The notes beneath the pieces were generated by a model, which saw only the letters and a list, made by a program, of their open reading frames with translations, did not search any database and had not been told where the DNA came from. From the NCBI GenBank assembly GCA_937989795.1, contig CALKBB010000068.1:1-19855 (forward strand): a stretch of DNA of 19,855 nt, in the 5' to 3' direction. Source of the DNA: an uncultured Collinsella sp. Its GTDB lineage: Bacteria; Actinomycetota; Coriobacteriia; Coriobacteriales; Coriobacteriaceae. Below, one piece after another: positions 1-7,430 of the stretch. Position numbers and translations under genes: made by a program. Numbering within the stretch: position 1 is the stretch's first letter; every line of letters starts with the position of its first letter.

Positions 1-2906
1 GTATTCTTGCGTTTGCCGGTGCCCTGCTTATGGGCATCGGCGGCGGTATCGGCTTAGTCGGCACCCTGCTGGCCATTGTCGGAGCCGTGCTCTATGTGCT
101 CGAGCGAACCGGTCGCCCCGTGATCTCGCGCCTGGGTAAAACGGGCGTGAGCCAAAACGTCATCGCCTACCACAAGGCGTCGGGCCCGCTTGCCTCTCCG
201 CGCAATCGCCCGGTTGTCGTCGTCGCGCACTATGACTCCCCGCGCGCCGAGCTGCTCGCTCGCGAGCCCTATGCACCGTACCGAGCGCTAATCGCCAAGT
301 TGCTCCCGATTGCCACGATTGCTCCCGCGGCTATTGCCGTCCTGCGCATCTTGCCGCTTCCCGGCGCGTTGAAGGTCCTGCTGTGGATTGTCGCGATCCT
401 TGTCTCTCTCGTGGCTCTTGCCAATGCCGCCAATATTATTTCCAATCGTTTTGTCCTTCCCTACACGTCCGGCTCGGTTTGCAACAAGTCGTCTGTTGCC
501 GCCATGCTGGGTGTCATGGATAACGTCGCCCCCTATCAGGGTGAGAACGAGTTTCCTGACGATATTCCGTTCGACACGTATTTTGGCGAGCAGAAGCGTC
601 GCGCCGAGGAGATGGCGCGTGCGGCGGCCGAGTATGCCGCGGCCCAGCAGCAAAACGATTACGGCAATACCATCGAGTACGAAGAGCCTGCCTATACCGA
701 GGATGAGTATGGCCAGCCGGTCGCTCCCGAGGGTGAGCAGGGCGAGGCTTTTGATGAGCAAATCGATGGATTCGAAGGTGCCTCTGCCGACGAGACCCTG
801 ATTGGCGTCATCGCACCCGAGCCCCAGGTCCAAGATATTCCGGACGAGGAGCCCGTTGCGGACGAGTCCACTGCCGAGTCGGCAGAGGAGCCTGCCGCGG
901 CTGAGCAGGTCGAGCCCGAGCCCAAGCTTTATCGCAACGCCGCCGGTAACATCCGATTTGGCTCGGATGCCATCCGTGCCCTGGGCATGCTTCCCGAGTC
1001 TTGCACGCTCGATTACGAAGAGGGCGAGGAGCCGACGTTTGAGCCCGCGCCCCAGCCCGATCCGGTCGTGGTTGCGCAGCCCGATGAGGCCAATGTCATC
1101 GAGGCGGAGGCCGATGCGGAGACTGCCATCGATCCCGCAGCCGGTCTGGACGTCATGGCGCCTGCCCCGGCACCTGAGGAGCTCGATAATACCGAGGACG
1201 ATTACGATGCATATCCGCAGCGCGTGTCCTATGAGAGCGACACCGATTTCTCTGCCGAGCTTCCGGTGACGACGCCCCATGCCGATATCGCTTCCGCGTT
1301 TGCTTCGTTCGGTGCCAGTGCCTCCCATTTCTTTAAGGGGGCATTCGCAAAGGGCAAGAAGCTCGTCGACGACTTTGAGGAAAAGCGCGCTGTTGCCCGC
1401 GAGGCAGCCGAGCGCGAGGCTGTGGCCCAACAACAGGCGGCCGAGGCTGAGCGTGAGCGCGCAGCACAGGAATTTGAGCAAAACGACGCCGAACAGCCGA
1501 TGTCCGTTGATGTTGCAGACGCCACGACGTCTTTCGAGGCGCCGCAGCCTTCGTCTGCTGATGCTGCCGAGGAGACGACGACCTTCGAAACCCAACAGCC
1601 GGTCGACAGCACTGTGTCGTTCGATGCCACGATGACGTTTGAGAAGCAGGGCACCGCTATCGCCGAGCCCCTTTCCGCTCCTGACGAGGATGAGCCTGCT
1701 GCGCCCGATACGGTCGAGGATCAATCCGCGGCGGAACAGGTCGCTGCGGACAGTTCCGAGCAAGAGCCTGAGCCCGTGGCCCCCGAAGCTCCGCAGACGG
1801 ATGAGTCGAGGCCTTACTCTACGCAGATCTTCACTATGCCCGCACCGAGCGATCCCGGCGCGACGGTTGCCAACGCTGTTCCGTCGCAGGCCGAGACGGT
1901 CGATGCTCTGATGGCTCAGATTTCGTCTCAGGCGTCGCCGCGCCCGAACATGAACATTCCCGATCCGGCGTCTGCGCCGGCTCCCATGTCCTCTGCGTCT
2001 CCGCTGGCCTCGGTCCCCGATCCCTCGATGCCTTCGATGCAGCAGGCCAATGTCGCCTCGCGCACCTCGCTGTTCGACCTTCCCGACCCTTCGGCTCAGG
2101 TCAACGATCCCTTCTCGACGGCACAGGGTCCCGAGCCCACATCGGCTCCGGTTGTTCCTCCCATGCCGGCCACCTCGGATGTTCAGCCGTTTGAGACCAT
2201 CTCGGCTCCTGCCGCTTCGAGCGCCAAGCCGCAAAAGCGCGGCTTGGGAGGCCTGCTCGGTCGCAAAAAGAAAAACGAGCAGGACAGCATGAGCGATTGG
2301 CTTGGCGTCGAGGATGATTACGACGCCAAAAAGTCTGGTCGCGGCATCGGCTCGTGGGATAACTTCGAGGATGACGACGACGGCTGGAAGGGTGGTGCCA
2401 CGTCTTCCGATGGAGCTTCCACTGAGGATATGCTCGCTGCCGTTACCTCCATGGGTGATGACGAGCTGCTTGGCCACGACATCTGGTTTGTGGCTACAGG
2501 CGCTTCCGATTGCGACGGCGCCGGTATGAAGACGTTCCTGGCCGCGCATCGCGACAAGCTCCGCGGCGTGTTCTTTATCAACCTTGAGTCCATTGGTGCC
2601 GGCAGGCTTTCGGTCGTGACGGTCGAGGGCGAACAGCAGTTGCTCAAGGGTGATCGACGCATCATGAACCTGGTCAATAAGGTGTGCAAGTCGTTCCATG
2701 TCGATTGCGGTGCATTTGAGATGCCCTATGCCAAGACCGACGCCTATGCTGCGCTCGAGGCAAGTCGACGCGCCCTTACCATTGCCGGCGTTGACGGTCC
2801 GCGTCTGGCGTGCGCTTACACCGAGGACGATCTGCCGCACAACGTCAATCCGACAAATATCGCTACGGTGTCCGAGGTCGTGACCGAGGTCATTCGTCGT
2901 TCGTAG
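1..2906 (+). CDS. M28-family peptidase-like membrane protein with long acidic disordered insertion (5' partial)
   Basis: The frame is open from the left edge, so the start lies outside; the first internal ATG is at 30 (numbering below uses it as residue 1, 958 residues). Seen: a hydrophobic helix at about 4-24, AHYDSP (H67, D69) matching the first zinc-ligand motif of M28 aminopeptidases, two more helices at about 91-108 and 113-134, and CNKSSVAAML at 151-160 where the family normally has DNASGVAALL. Residues about 170-805 are a low-complexity stretch rich in E, A, P, D and S, with loose FE-containing repeats near 499-545 and a basic then acidic segment near 740-790. The M28 fold resumes at FVATGASD (820-827), INLESIGAG (850-858) and LPHNVNP (H937). 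Inferred: a membrane-associated M28-like protein whose peptidase activity is doubtful, because the bridging Asp and catalytic Glu positions are altered. The small membrane protein 21 bases downstream is probably in the same operon. Confidence 0.75.
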   Translation, partial: ILAFAGALLMGIGGGIGLVGTLLAIVGAVLYVLERTGRPVISRLGKTGVSQNVIAYHKASGPLASPRNRPVVVVAHYDSPRAELLAREPYAPYRALIAKLLPIATIAPAAIAVLRILPLPGALKVLLWIVAILVSLVALANAANIISNRFVLPYTSGSVCNKSSVAAMLGVMDNVAPYQGENEFPDDIPFDTYFGEQKRRAEEMARAAAEYAAAQQQNDYGNTIEYEEPAYTEDEYGQPVAPEGEQGEAFDEQIDGFEGASADETLIGVIAPEPQVQDIPDEEPVADESTAESAEEPAAAEQVEPEPKLYRNAAGNIRFGSDAIRALGMLPESCTLDYEEGEEPTFEPAPQPDPVVVAQPDEANVIEAEADAETAIDPAAGLDVMAPAPAPEELDNTEDDYDAYPQRVSYESDTDFSAELPVTTPHADIASAFASFGASASHFFKGAFAKGKKLVDDFEEKRAVAREAAEREAVAQQQAAEAERERAAQEFEQNDAEQPMSVDVADATTSFEAPQPSSADAAEETTTFETQQPVDSTVSFDATMTFEKQGTAIAEPLSAPDEDEPAAPDTVEDQSAAEQVAADSSEQEPEPVAPEAPQTDESRPYSTQIFTMPAPSDPGATVANAVPSQAETVDALMAQISSQASPRPNMNIPDPASAPAPMSSASPLASVPDPSMPSMQQANVASRTSLFDLPDPSAQVNDPFSTAQGPEPTSAPVVPPMPATSDVQPFETISAPAASSAKPQKRGLGGLLGRKKKNEQDSMSDWLGVEDDYDAKKSGRGIGSWDNFEDDDDGWKGGATSSDGASTEDMLAAVTSMGDDELLGHDIWFVATGASDCDGAGMKTFLAAHRDKLRGVFFINLESIGAGRLSVVTVEGEQQLLKGDRRIMNLVNKVCKSFHVDCGAFEMPYAKTDAYAALEASRRALTIAGVDGPRLACAYTEDDLPHNVNPTNIATVSEVVTEVIRRS

Positions 2907-2927
2907 GTTGACCTCTAAGGAGTCTGC

Positions 2928-3146
2928 GTGTTTTCGTACATCAAGCGCCACTGGCCCATCTATCTCATCTTGGCCCTGATCGCCATTGCCCTTGGTTTCG
3001 GGGCCGCGTATATCGTTGGTGTTAAAGGCTCAACGCCTGAGTCCACGATTAACGAAGAAGTGGAGCACGAGCAGAGTTTGGGAGCCGATGGCATCTCCGA
3101 GTCTGATCAAGCGCTCATTGACGGTGGGTCTGCATCTGTGGAATAG
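2928..3146 (+). CDS. Small single-pass membrane protein, hypothetical
   Basis: This 72-residue protein starts at GTG, with AAGGAG ending about 5 bases upstream. A short basic N-terminus (residues 1-9) precedes one hydrophobic helix (about 11-31). The remaining 40 residues are acidic and hydrophilic, so the tail probably lies outside the membrane or is disordered. It follows the M28-like gene by 21 bases with no terminator between them, which suggests co-transcription and perhaps a shared membrane role. I do not recognise a family. The good ribosome binding site, spacing and clean membrane-helix pattern support a real gene. Confidence 0.7.
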   Translation: MFSYIKRHWPIYLILALIAIALGFGAAYIVGVKGSTPESTINEEVEHEQSLGADGISESDQALIDGGSASVE

Positions 3147-3163
3147 CCACTGCGCTACACATG

Positions 3164-3198
3164 AAAAAAGAGCCGGGAGACGGGCTCGCCTCTTTTTT
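3164..3198. terminator. Intrinsic terminator shared by convergent genes
   Basis: An A-run, a GAGCC/GGCTC stem and a T-run lie in the 58-base gap between two converging genes. On the minus strand the stem is followed directly by TTTTTT, so it best terminates the adhesin gene. The outer AAAAAAGAG/CTCTTTTTT pairing lets it also serve the plus-strand operon. Confidence 0.75.
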
Positions 3199-3204
3199 AT
3201 TGCG

Positions 3205-6200
3205 TCAGCAACGCTTCGACGCCAGCTTTAGATGGGCAAACCAGATTGCCGCGGCGCCGGAGGTCATGAAGGCGGTGAGGCAGGCGGCGATGGGAAGGGA
3301 ACCCGTCGCTGGTAAATCTTGCGGCATGGTGCATCGCTGGATGACGCGATCCTCGTCATGTGATTCAAGGTTGCTGCCCCCGCCATTACGGCAGAGGTCA
3401 ACGCGAGCGCTGTTGGCGAGTGCGTTCTGGGGCGTGTAAGACGACGCGGCCTGCATATGGATGACGGCGCCGTGGATATCCGAGTCAAGGACGGCGCTCG
3501 CATCATCAAGGTCGTCATGCTCGTCTTTGAGATCCTCACTGTTCCAAGAGTCTGCAGCGCCTCTTGTCGTGAAGTCGGCCGATACGGCCCCGTATTCAAG
3601 ACGAATGCCTGTGATGGCGGTATCGCCCAAAAGAGCGAGCTCTTTTGCCTCGAGGGTGACTGATTCCGTTGTTGGAATATCTGCTTTCCAAAGATGCCAA
3701 CCGCCGTAATCGACCATGCGCAAATCGTTGCCTAAGAGCTTTTTGACCTCATCCGTTTCGAGCCAAGGGTTGTCATGCCCGTCACTGAGCGTTGCGTTGA
3801 CTTGTTCGTCCGTATCGGTGCCTTCCGCTGGCGACGTTCGATACCACACGTTGCAAAGACCGTCGAAGTCCCCGGCCGCAATAGGGGTTTCGATGGCGAT
3901 AAGTCTGGCAGTGCCGTCTTTGGCACACTCGAGATCGTCGGTGATGGTGAATTCATCAACCCAGGTATTCGACTCATTTTTAGCATCGAGCGTATAGGAG
4001 AAGGAGCCGTCCGTATCGGATTGTGTCACGGCCCGGTTTTTGCCATCACCGTTGGCGACGAGACCCTTACCGATAGGGCGGCCGATCTCTTGCCGCTTGT
4101 CGACTCTGCCCTCGACCTCGATGGGTGTGTCCTTCATGGCCGCCGTCTGCACTTCTCCCGTCGCTTTAATTTCAAACGTCATGTCTTGAGCAAGGTCGTA
4201 GGTGCGCGGGGACATCGCTTCGCACAAGGTGTAGGTGCCGGGCAAAAGGTGTTCGATGCGATGCGGTTTGTCAGAGGAGGTCCAAGCGTCAATTTCGGTT
4301 CCGTCGGAGTCGTGGAGGGAGAGCCTGGCGCCTTCCACTTCTTGGTTGCCCGCCAGATCGACTTTGGAGATGTCGATTTTGGTGTAGTCGTTAGAGACAT
4401 CGAGGTGCGCTTTGACCGTGGGTGTTTCCTGGTCGACATACGACAGCTCGACGGTGTGGGTGCCTTGGTCGAGCAGGTATCCTTCGGGCGCCTGTACCTC
4501 AATAACCTCATAGATGGCAGTTCCGCACCCCAGCGAAAGATGATTCGCGCACGCAAATCCCCGCTCGTCGGTCGTGACGGTGGTGACGGTTTCGCCGTCC
4601 AGGGCAACAATGCTGCCGTCGGGGCGCACGATATCGCCCGCGGCGCGGATATCAAAAACAGCGCCGGCAAGGGCGTGTCCGTCTACGGTATCGTTCTTAA
4701 CGATCTCGATGCTTCCTGTTGCCGCGTCGTCGCAAAACGAGGCGACCGCGACGGGCGTTAAGTTCGTGTCGGCGGGAATCGTTATCTCTAGATCTTCTCC
4801 AACAAGATACGGTTCCTTGGCGGAAGTCTCTCGAATGTAATATGTGCCCGGGTTGAGCGATTCGGGCAGGGTGACGGTGCCGGTTTCATCGGTCGTAAAG
4901 GTATTCATAACGGTATGGGCGGGATGCCAGGATGTTTGCGAGATGGGCTCACGGTTGCCATTGAGCAACTGAAAGGTGAACCCGGCGAGTGGTACGGCGG
5001 ATCCAGTCTGAGCATCGCACTTCACGATTTGAAGATGTGTCGACAGGGCGTGGTTGTCTACGATGTACTGAAGTTCTGCGCCGTCCGAGATCTGCTCTGC
5101 CGTAATAGTCCATTCCCCTGCCTGCTTAAAGCCGTCGGGCACGGTGCCGGCAACTTCGCGAACGGTGTAGCCGGCACGGTCATACGGTATGGTTCCGCTG
5201 ACGCCATCGGGACGCCCTCCTGCGCCAAACCATGCTCCAGCCTGGTCTTTGGTCGATGTGAAGCCGTAGATATTGGTGGTCAGCGTTCCAACAACCTGCT
5301 GCGAAGTGTTGCTTACCACTTCAAAGACCACGCCTTCCGCCGGCTGCTCTATACCAGACCCATCGCTATTGCCGTAGTCCTTGAACTTTGAAATCTCGAG
5401 GTCAAAAGCGATAGGGGTGTTGGGGATGCGGCGCTCGAGCTCAACGACACCTGCGTCTCCGAGCTGGTCGGCCCCGATGGTGTAGCTCCAGGCTTCATCG
5501 GAGGGCAGATAGCCCTCGGGAGCTCTCGACTCATAGATGGTAAAGGTGCCCAGGGGGATGTCGGTAAGTGTTGCCCAGCCGTCCTCATCCGTCGTGAGGG
5601 TGTGCGTCCAGCCCGGGGTAGACTGTGAGACGCAGGTGAACTCAGCGCCGGCAAGTGACGCGCCGACTTGAGGACCTGCCCCTGTCGCGGCATCGACCTT
5701 TGCGATGCGCAGGGTAATGGTACCGGGCCGCTCATCGATGACGACATTCCCGCCGTCATCGCTGGTGGAAAAAGCGATGTGGTCACTCCTAGGGATATAA
5801 CCCGCTGGAGCTTTGGTTTCGACCAGATAATATGCCGTGTTGGGCAAAAGTGTCGCCTGTGCGCGACCGCTGCTGTCCATCTGGATGCTGCCGACACGTT
5901 TGTCGCCGGCGCTTTCATAGATGTCGAACCTCGCTCCGTCGAGCCTGTAGGTATCGTTTTCGCTTGTGATGGCGGCGTTGGCTGACTGTTTTTGGAAGGA
6001 TACGGAGACGGCTGGGAGCACGTAGAGCATGTCTTGACGCTTGCTGCCGCCCGACACAGTTCCCAAATAGCGCCGCGCGCGATGCGGTGCGGCTTTAATG
6101 CTTCCCGACTTGGCGCTGTCGTGGAGCCAGCGCGCTGCGGCAACGACCTCATTGTCGGCGGTAAAGTGCCCACTCTTGGTTTTGCCCTGAGCGGTCGTGT

Positions 6201-6636
6201 AGGAGTAGGTGCCGTCGACATGGGTAGTGCCGTTGAGCATCCATACGGCAAGCTGGGTGGCGGCGCGGGCGCGATCAGGTGAAAGATGGTAACCGCCAAA
6301 CGACGTGGCGGTAGGATATCCGTGACAAACGATTGCCGCGAACTCGTCGTCGAGCCACATCCAGCCTTGATCAAAGTTGAGCCATGGGCCGCCCGGCTTG
6401 GTGGGGCCGGGACGCTCCTGGTTCATGCAGTAGGCAATCGAGGCGTCTTGAGCTTCATACTTGCCGATGAAGAAGGGCCCACAATCATCGCTAATAGTGC
6501 GGAAGCCGAGCTGATCGTAGCCGTCGACGGCAAATGCAGTTCCCGGTGCCAGGCAGCCGATCAGTAAAAAGAGGACTAGGAGCAGCGATCCTGCTGTGAT
6601 TGCGCTGTGGACAGAGTGCGTGGGTGTGTTGGACAT
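3205..6636 (-). CDS. LPxTG-anchored thioester-domain adhesin with SpaA/Cna-B repeats
   Basis: A 1143-residue cell-wall surface protein. ATG at 6636 follows AAGGAG at normal spacing. Signal peptide: hydrophobic core about 14-30, likely cleavage after AFA (34-36). Residues about 45-205 look like a class I thioester domain: IAYCMNQ supplies C70 and ATQLAVW supplies Q128, the pair that in this family forms an internal Cys-Gln thioester able to bond host amines. Six prealbumin-like SpaA/Cna-B modules follow, at about 212-303, 305-409, 411-530, 533-636, 640-750 and 752-838, each with a typical Y-x-[LIV]-x-E-(x)n-AP-x-GY or related glutamate strand for a Lys-Asn/Asp isopeptide. Residues about 842-1085 resemble a fimbrial isopeptide D2-like region (less certain). 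The end is LPATG (1108-1112), a hydrophobic segment and a short basic tail, a sortase signal. No sortase or pilin gene is in the window. Role inferred: attachment to host or matrix surfaces. Confidence 0.88.
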   Translation of the reverse strand: MSNTPTHSVHSAITAGSLLLVLFLLIGCLAPGTAFAVDGYDQLGFRTISDDCGPFFIGKYEAQDASIAYCMNQERPGPTKPGGPWLNFDQGWMWLDDEFAAIVCHGYPTATSFGGYHLSPDRARAATQLAVWMLNGTTHVDGTYSYTTAQGKTKSGHFTADNEVVAAARWLHDSAKSGSIKAAPHRARRYLGTVSGGSKRQDMLYVLPAVSVSFQKQSANAAITSENDTYRLDGARFDIYESAGDKRVGSIQMDSSGRAQATLLPNTAYYLVETKAPAGYIPRSDHIAFSTSDDGGNVVIDERPGTITLRIAKVDAATGAGPQVGASLAGAEFTCVSQSTPGWTHTLTTDEDGWATLTDIPLGTFTIYESRAPEGYLPSDEAWSYTIGADQLGDAGVVELERRIPNTPIAFDLEISKFKDYGNSDGSGIEQPAEGVVFEVVSNTSQQVVGTLTTNIYGFTSTKDQAGAWFGAGGRPDGVSGTIPYDRAGYTVREVAGTVPDGFKQAGEWTITAEQISDGAELQYIVDNHALSTHLQIVKCDAQTGSAVPLAGFTFQLLNGNREPISQTSWHPAHTVMNTFTTDETGTVTLPESLNPGTYYIRETSAKEPYLVGEDLEITIPADTNLTPVAVASFCDDAATGSIEIVKNDTVDGHALAGAVFDIRAAGDIVRPDGSIVALDGETVTTVTTDERGFACANHLSLGCGTAIYEVIEVQAPEGYLLDQGTHTVELSYVDQETPTVKAHLDVSNDYTKIDISKVDLAGNQEVEGARLSLHDSDGTEIDAWTSSDKPHRIEHLLPGTYTLCEAMSPRTYDLAQDMTFEIKATGEVQTAAMKDTPIEVEGRVDKRQEIGRPIGKGLVANGDGKNRAVTQSDTDGSFSYTLDAKNESNTWVDEFTITDDLECAKDGTARLIAIETPIAAGDFDGLCNVWYRTSPAEGTDTDEQVNATLSDGHDNPWLETDEVKKLLGNDLRMVDYGGWHLWKADIPTTESVTLEAKELALLGDTAITGIRLEYGAVSADFTTRGAADSWNSEDLKDEHDDLDDASAVLDSDIHGAVIHMQAASSYTPQNALANSARVDLCRNGGGSNLESHDEDRVIQRCTMPQDLPATGSLPIAACLTAFMTSGAAAIWFAHLKLASKRC

Positions 6637-6889
6637 GGCTGCTCCTTATCCCTCGTGCACCGCATGGGGAGGCCGCGGCGCGTAGGATGAGGCTACCCCC
6701 AAGGTTCATGCGGGTAAGTACCGGAACCTGACCAAACGCTTGCCAAATATCTGACAAATGGCGCCTACGAAAGACAATGGAATAAATCTGCAGTTAGACA
6801 ACGGTAAATAGAAGAGCCTACAGGTCCCCATCTTCACAATTGGCCCGATTTCAGGACGATTCTCCACAGCTAAAACAAGCATTGTCACC
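6637..6889. other. Intergenic region between adhesin and tRNA-Gly
   Basis: About 250 bases between divergent units. It must carry the adhesin promoter (minus strand), but I could not pick convincing -35 and -10 boxes at proper spacing. No credible gene was found; the short reading frames lack ribosome binding sites and recognisable content. Confidence 0.5.
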
Positions 6890-6919
6890 TTGTATGGAAC
6901 AAGACAACCGCGTTATACT
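6890..6919 (+). promoter_or_regulatory. Promoter of tRNA-Gly
   Basis: TTGTAT (6890-6895) and TATACT (6914-6919) are separated by 18 bases, a good sigma-70-type match. The predicted start of transcription falls a few bases before the mature tRNA at 6933. Confidence 0.6.
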
Positions 6920-6932
6920 ATCCCCCACATAT

Positions 6933-7007
6933 GCGGGCATCGCCAAGTGGTAAGGCATCAGCTTCCCAAGCTGACACTCGCGGGTTCGAGTCCCGTTGCC
7001 CGCTCCA
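6933..7007 (+). tRNA. tRNA-Gly (anticodon CCC)
   Basis: A full cloverleaf can be drawn: acceptor GCGGGCA/TGCCCGC, D-arm, anticodon stem TCAGC/GCTGA with loop TTCCCAA (anticodon CCC), T-arm CGGG-TTCGAGT-CCCG, discriminator T and an encoded CCA at 7005-7007. The GCGGGC acceptor and discriminator U fit bacterial tRNA-Gly. It reads GGG codons. A promoter lies upstream and a strong terminator 7 bases downstream, so it is a single-gene unit. Confidence 0.96.
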
Positions 7008-7014
7008 AAAAAGC

Positions 7015-7049
7015 AAAAGCACGACACCGTTTCGGTGTCGTGCTTTTTT
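7015..7049 (+). terminator. Intrinsic terminator of tRNA-Gly
   Basis: A perfect 15-base stem (7015-7029 with 7033-7047) around a TTT loop ends in a T-run. It directly follows the tRNA. Confidence 0.92.
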
Positions 7050-7326
7050 CAACAAAGCGCCGGGACTCGAACCCGACAGGGTGCGAGCGTTAAATAAACG
7101 CGAAGCGTTTATAGCGAGCAGGCAAGGGAGCCGATAGGCGACCGCAGCCGGTGCGGATTTGCGAAGCAAATACGCAGAAGTCCCGTTGCCCGCTCCGCCG
7201 AGCACGGGAGACATGGGGACGGCCGATTCAACAAAGTCTTCCCCCGCGGCTTCGTGAGGCCGAGGGGCCCGCCTGAAGCCGGTGCGTATTTGCGAAGCAA
7301 ATACGCGGACGTCCCCACGCCCGCTC
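7049..7326. repeat. tRNA-associated repeat region with duplicated tRNA 3' end and hairpins
   Basis: Two imperfect direct units, about 7049-7196 and 7227-7326, both begin TTCAACAAAG and share GCCGGTGCG followed by ATTTGCGAAGCAAAT and ACGC. Unit 1 ends with an exact 18-base copy (7179-7196) of the tRNA-Gly 3' end (6989-7006); unit 2 ends with a degenerate version near 7311-7325. Unit 1 starts with CGGGACTCGAACCCG (7061-7075), the exact reverse complement of the tRNA-Gly T-arm at 6981-6995. Hairpins with a GAA loop occur at about 7093-7111 (8 base pairs), 7153-7175 (one mismatch) and 7284-7306 (10 base pairs, perfect). Bases 7061-7155 align with a diverged copy after tRNA-Lys (15934-16022). Open frames across it on the minus strand look spurious. 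Inferred: remnant of tRNA-targeted integration or a small dispersed repeat. Confidence 0.75.
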
Positions 7327-7380
7327 TTGCGGCAAAATGTTAGGTTAATGCCTGCTGCCCATACTTGCACCTGCGCACGG

Positions 7381-7386
7381 TACAAT
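7381..7386 (+). promoter_or_regulatory. Possible -10 box of purB
   Basis: TACAAT in the context GGTACAATG matches the -10 box in front of tRNA-Lys at 15789. No good -35 box is found 16-18 bases upstream; TTGCAC at 7365 is too close. Weak call. Confidence 0.35.
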
Positions 7387-7430
7387 GGTTAAGTTACGAC
7401 CAACGTGCCAATAACCAAAAAGGAGCCGCT

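Noticed and set aside
288..2951. An 887-codon open frame on the minus strand opposite the M28-like gene
   Set aside because: Its Arg/Leu/Gly/His-rich translation has no motif. It is a by-product of G/C-rich codons in the low-complexity plus-strand gene, whose own reading shows M28 motifs and membrane helices.
3775..4761. A 328-codon plus-strand open frame opposite the adhesin
   Set aside because: No ribosome binding site or recognisable domain; the minus-strand reading has a signal peptide, repeats and LPATG.
6553..6564. Lipobox-like LIGC in the adhesin signal peptide
   Set aside because: The protein has an AFA cleavage site shortly after and a C-terminal LPATG sorting signal, so a lipoprotein anchor is unlikely.
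7049..7326. CRISPR array
   Set aside because: There are only two unequal, imperfect units with internal hairpins and no uniform spacers, and no cas genes are present.
6918..7385. Minus-strand open frame across tRNA-Gly and the repeat
   Set aside because: It reads antisense through a tRNA, a terminator and repeats; such frames are frequent false gene calls.
7365..7430. Upstream TTG start for purB
   Set aside because: It overlaps the likely promoter region; ATG at 7431 has AAGGAG at ideal spacing and the expected N-terminus.
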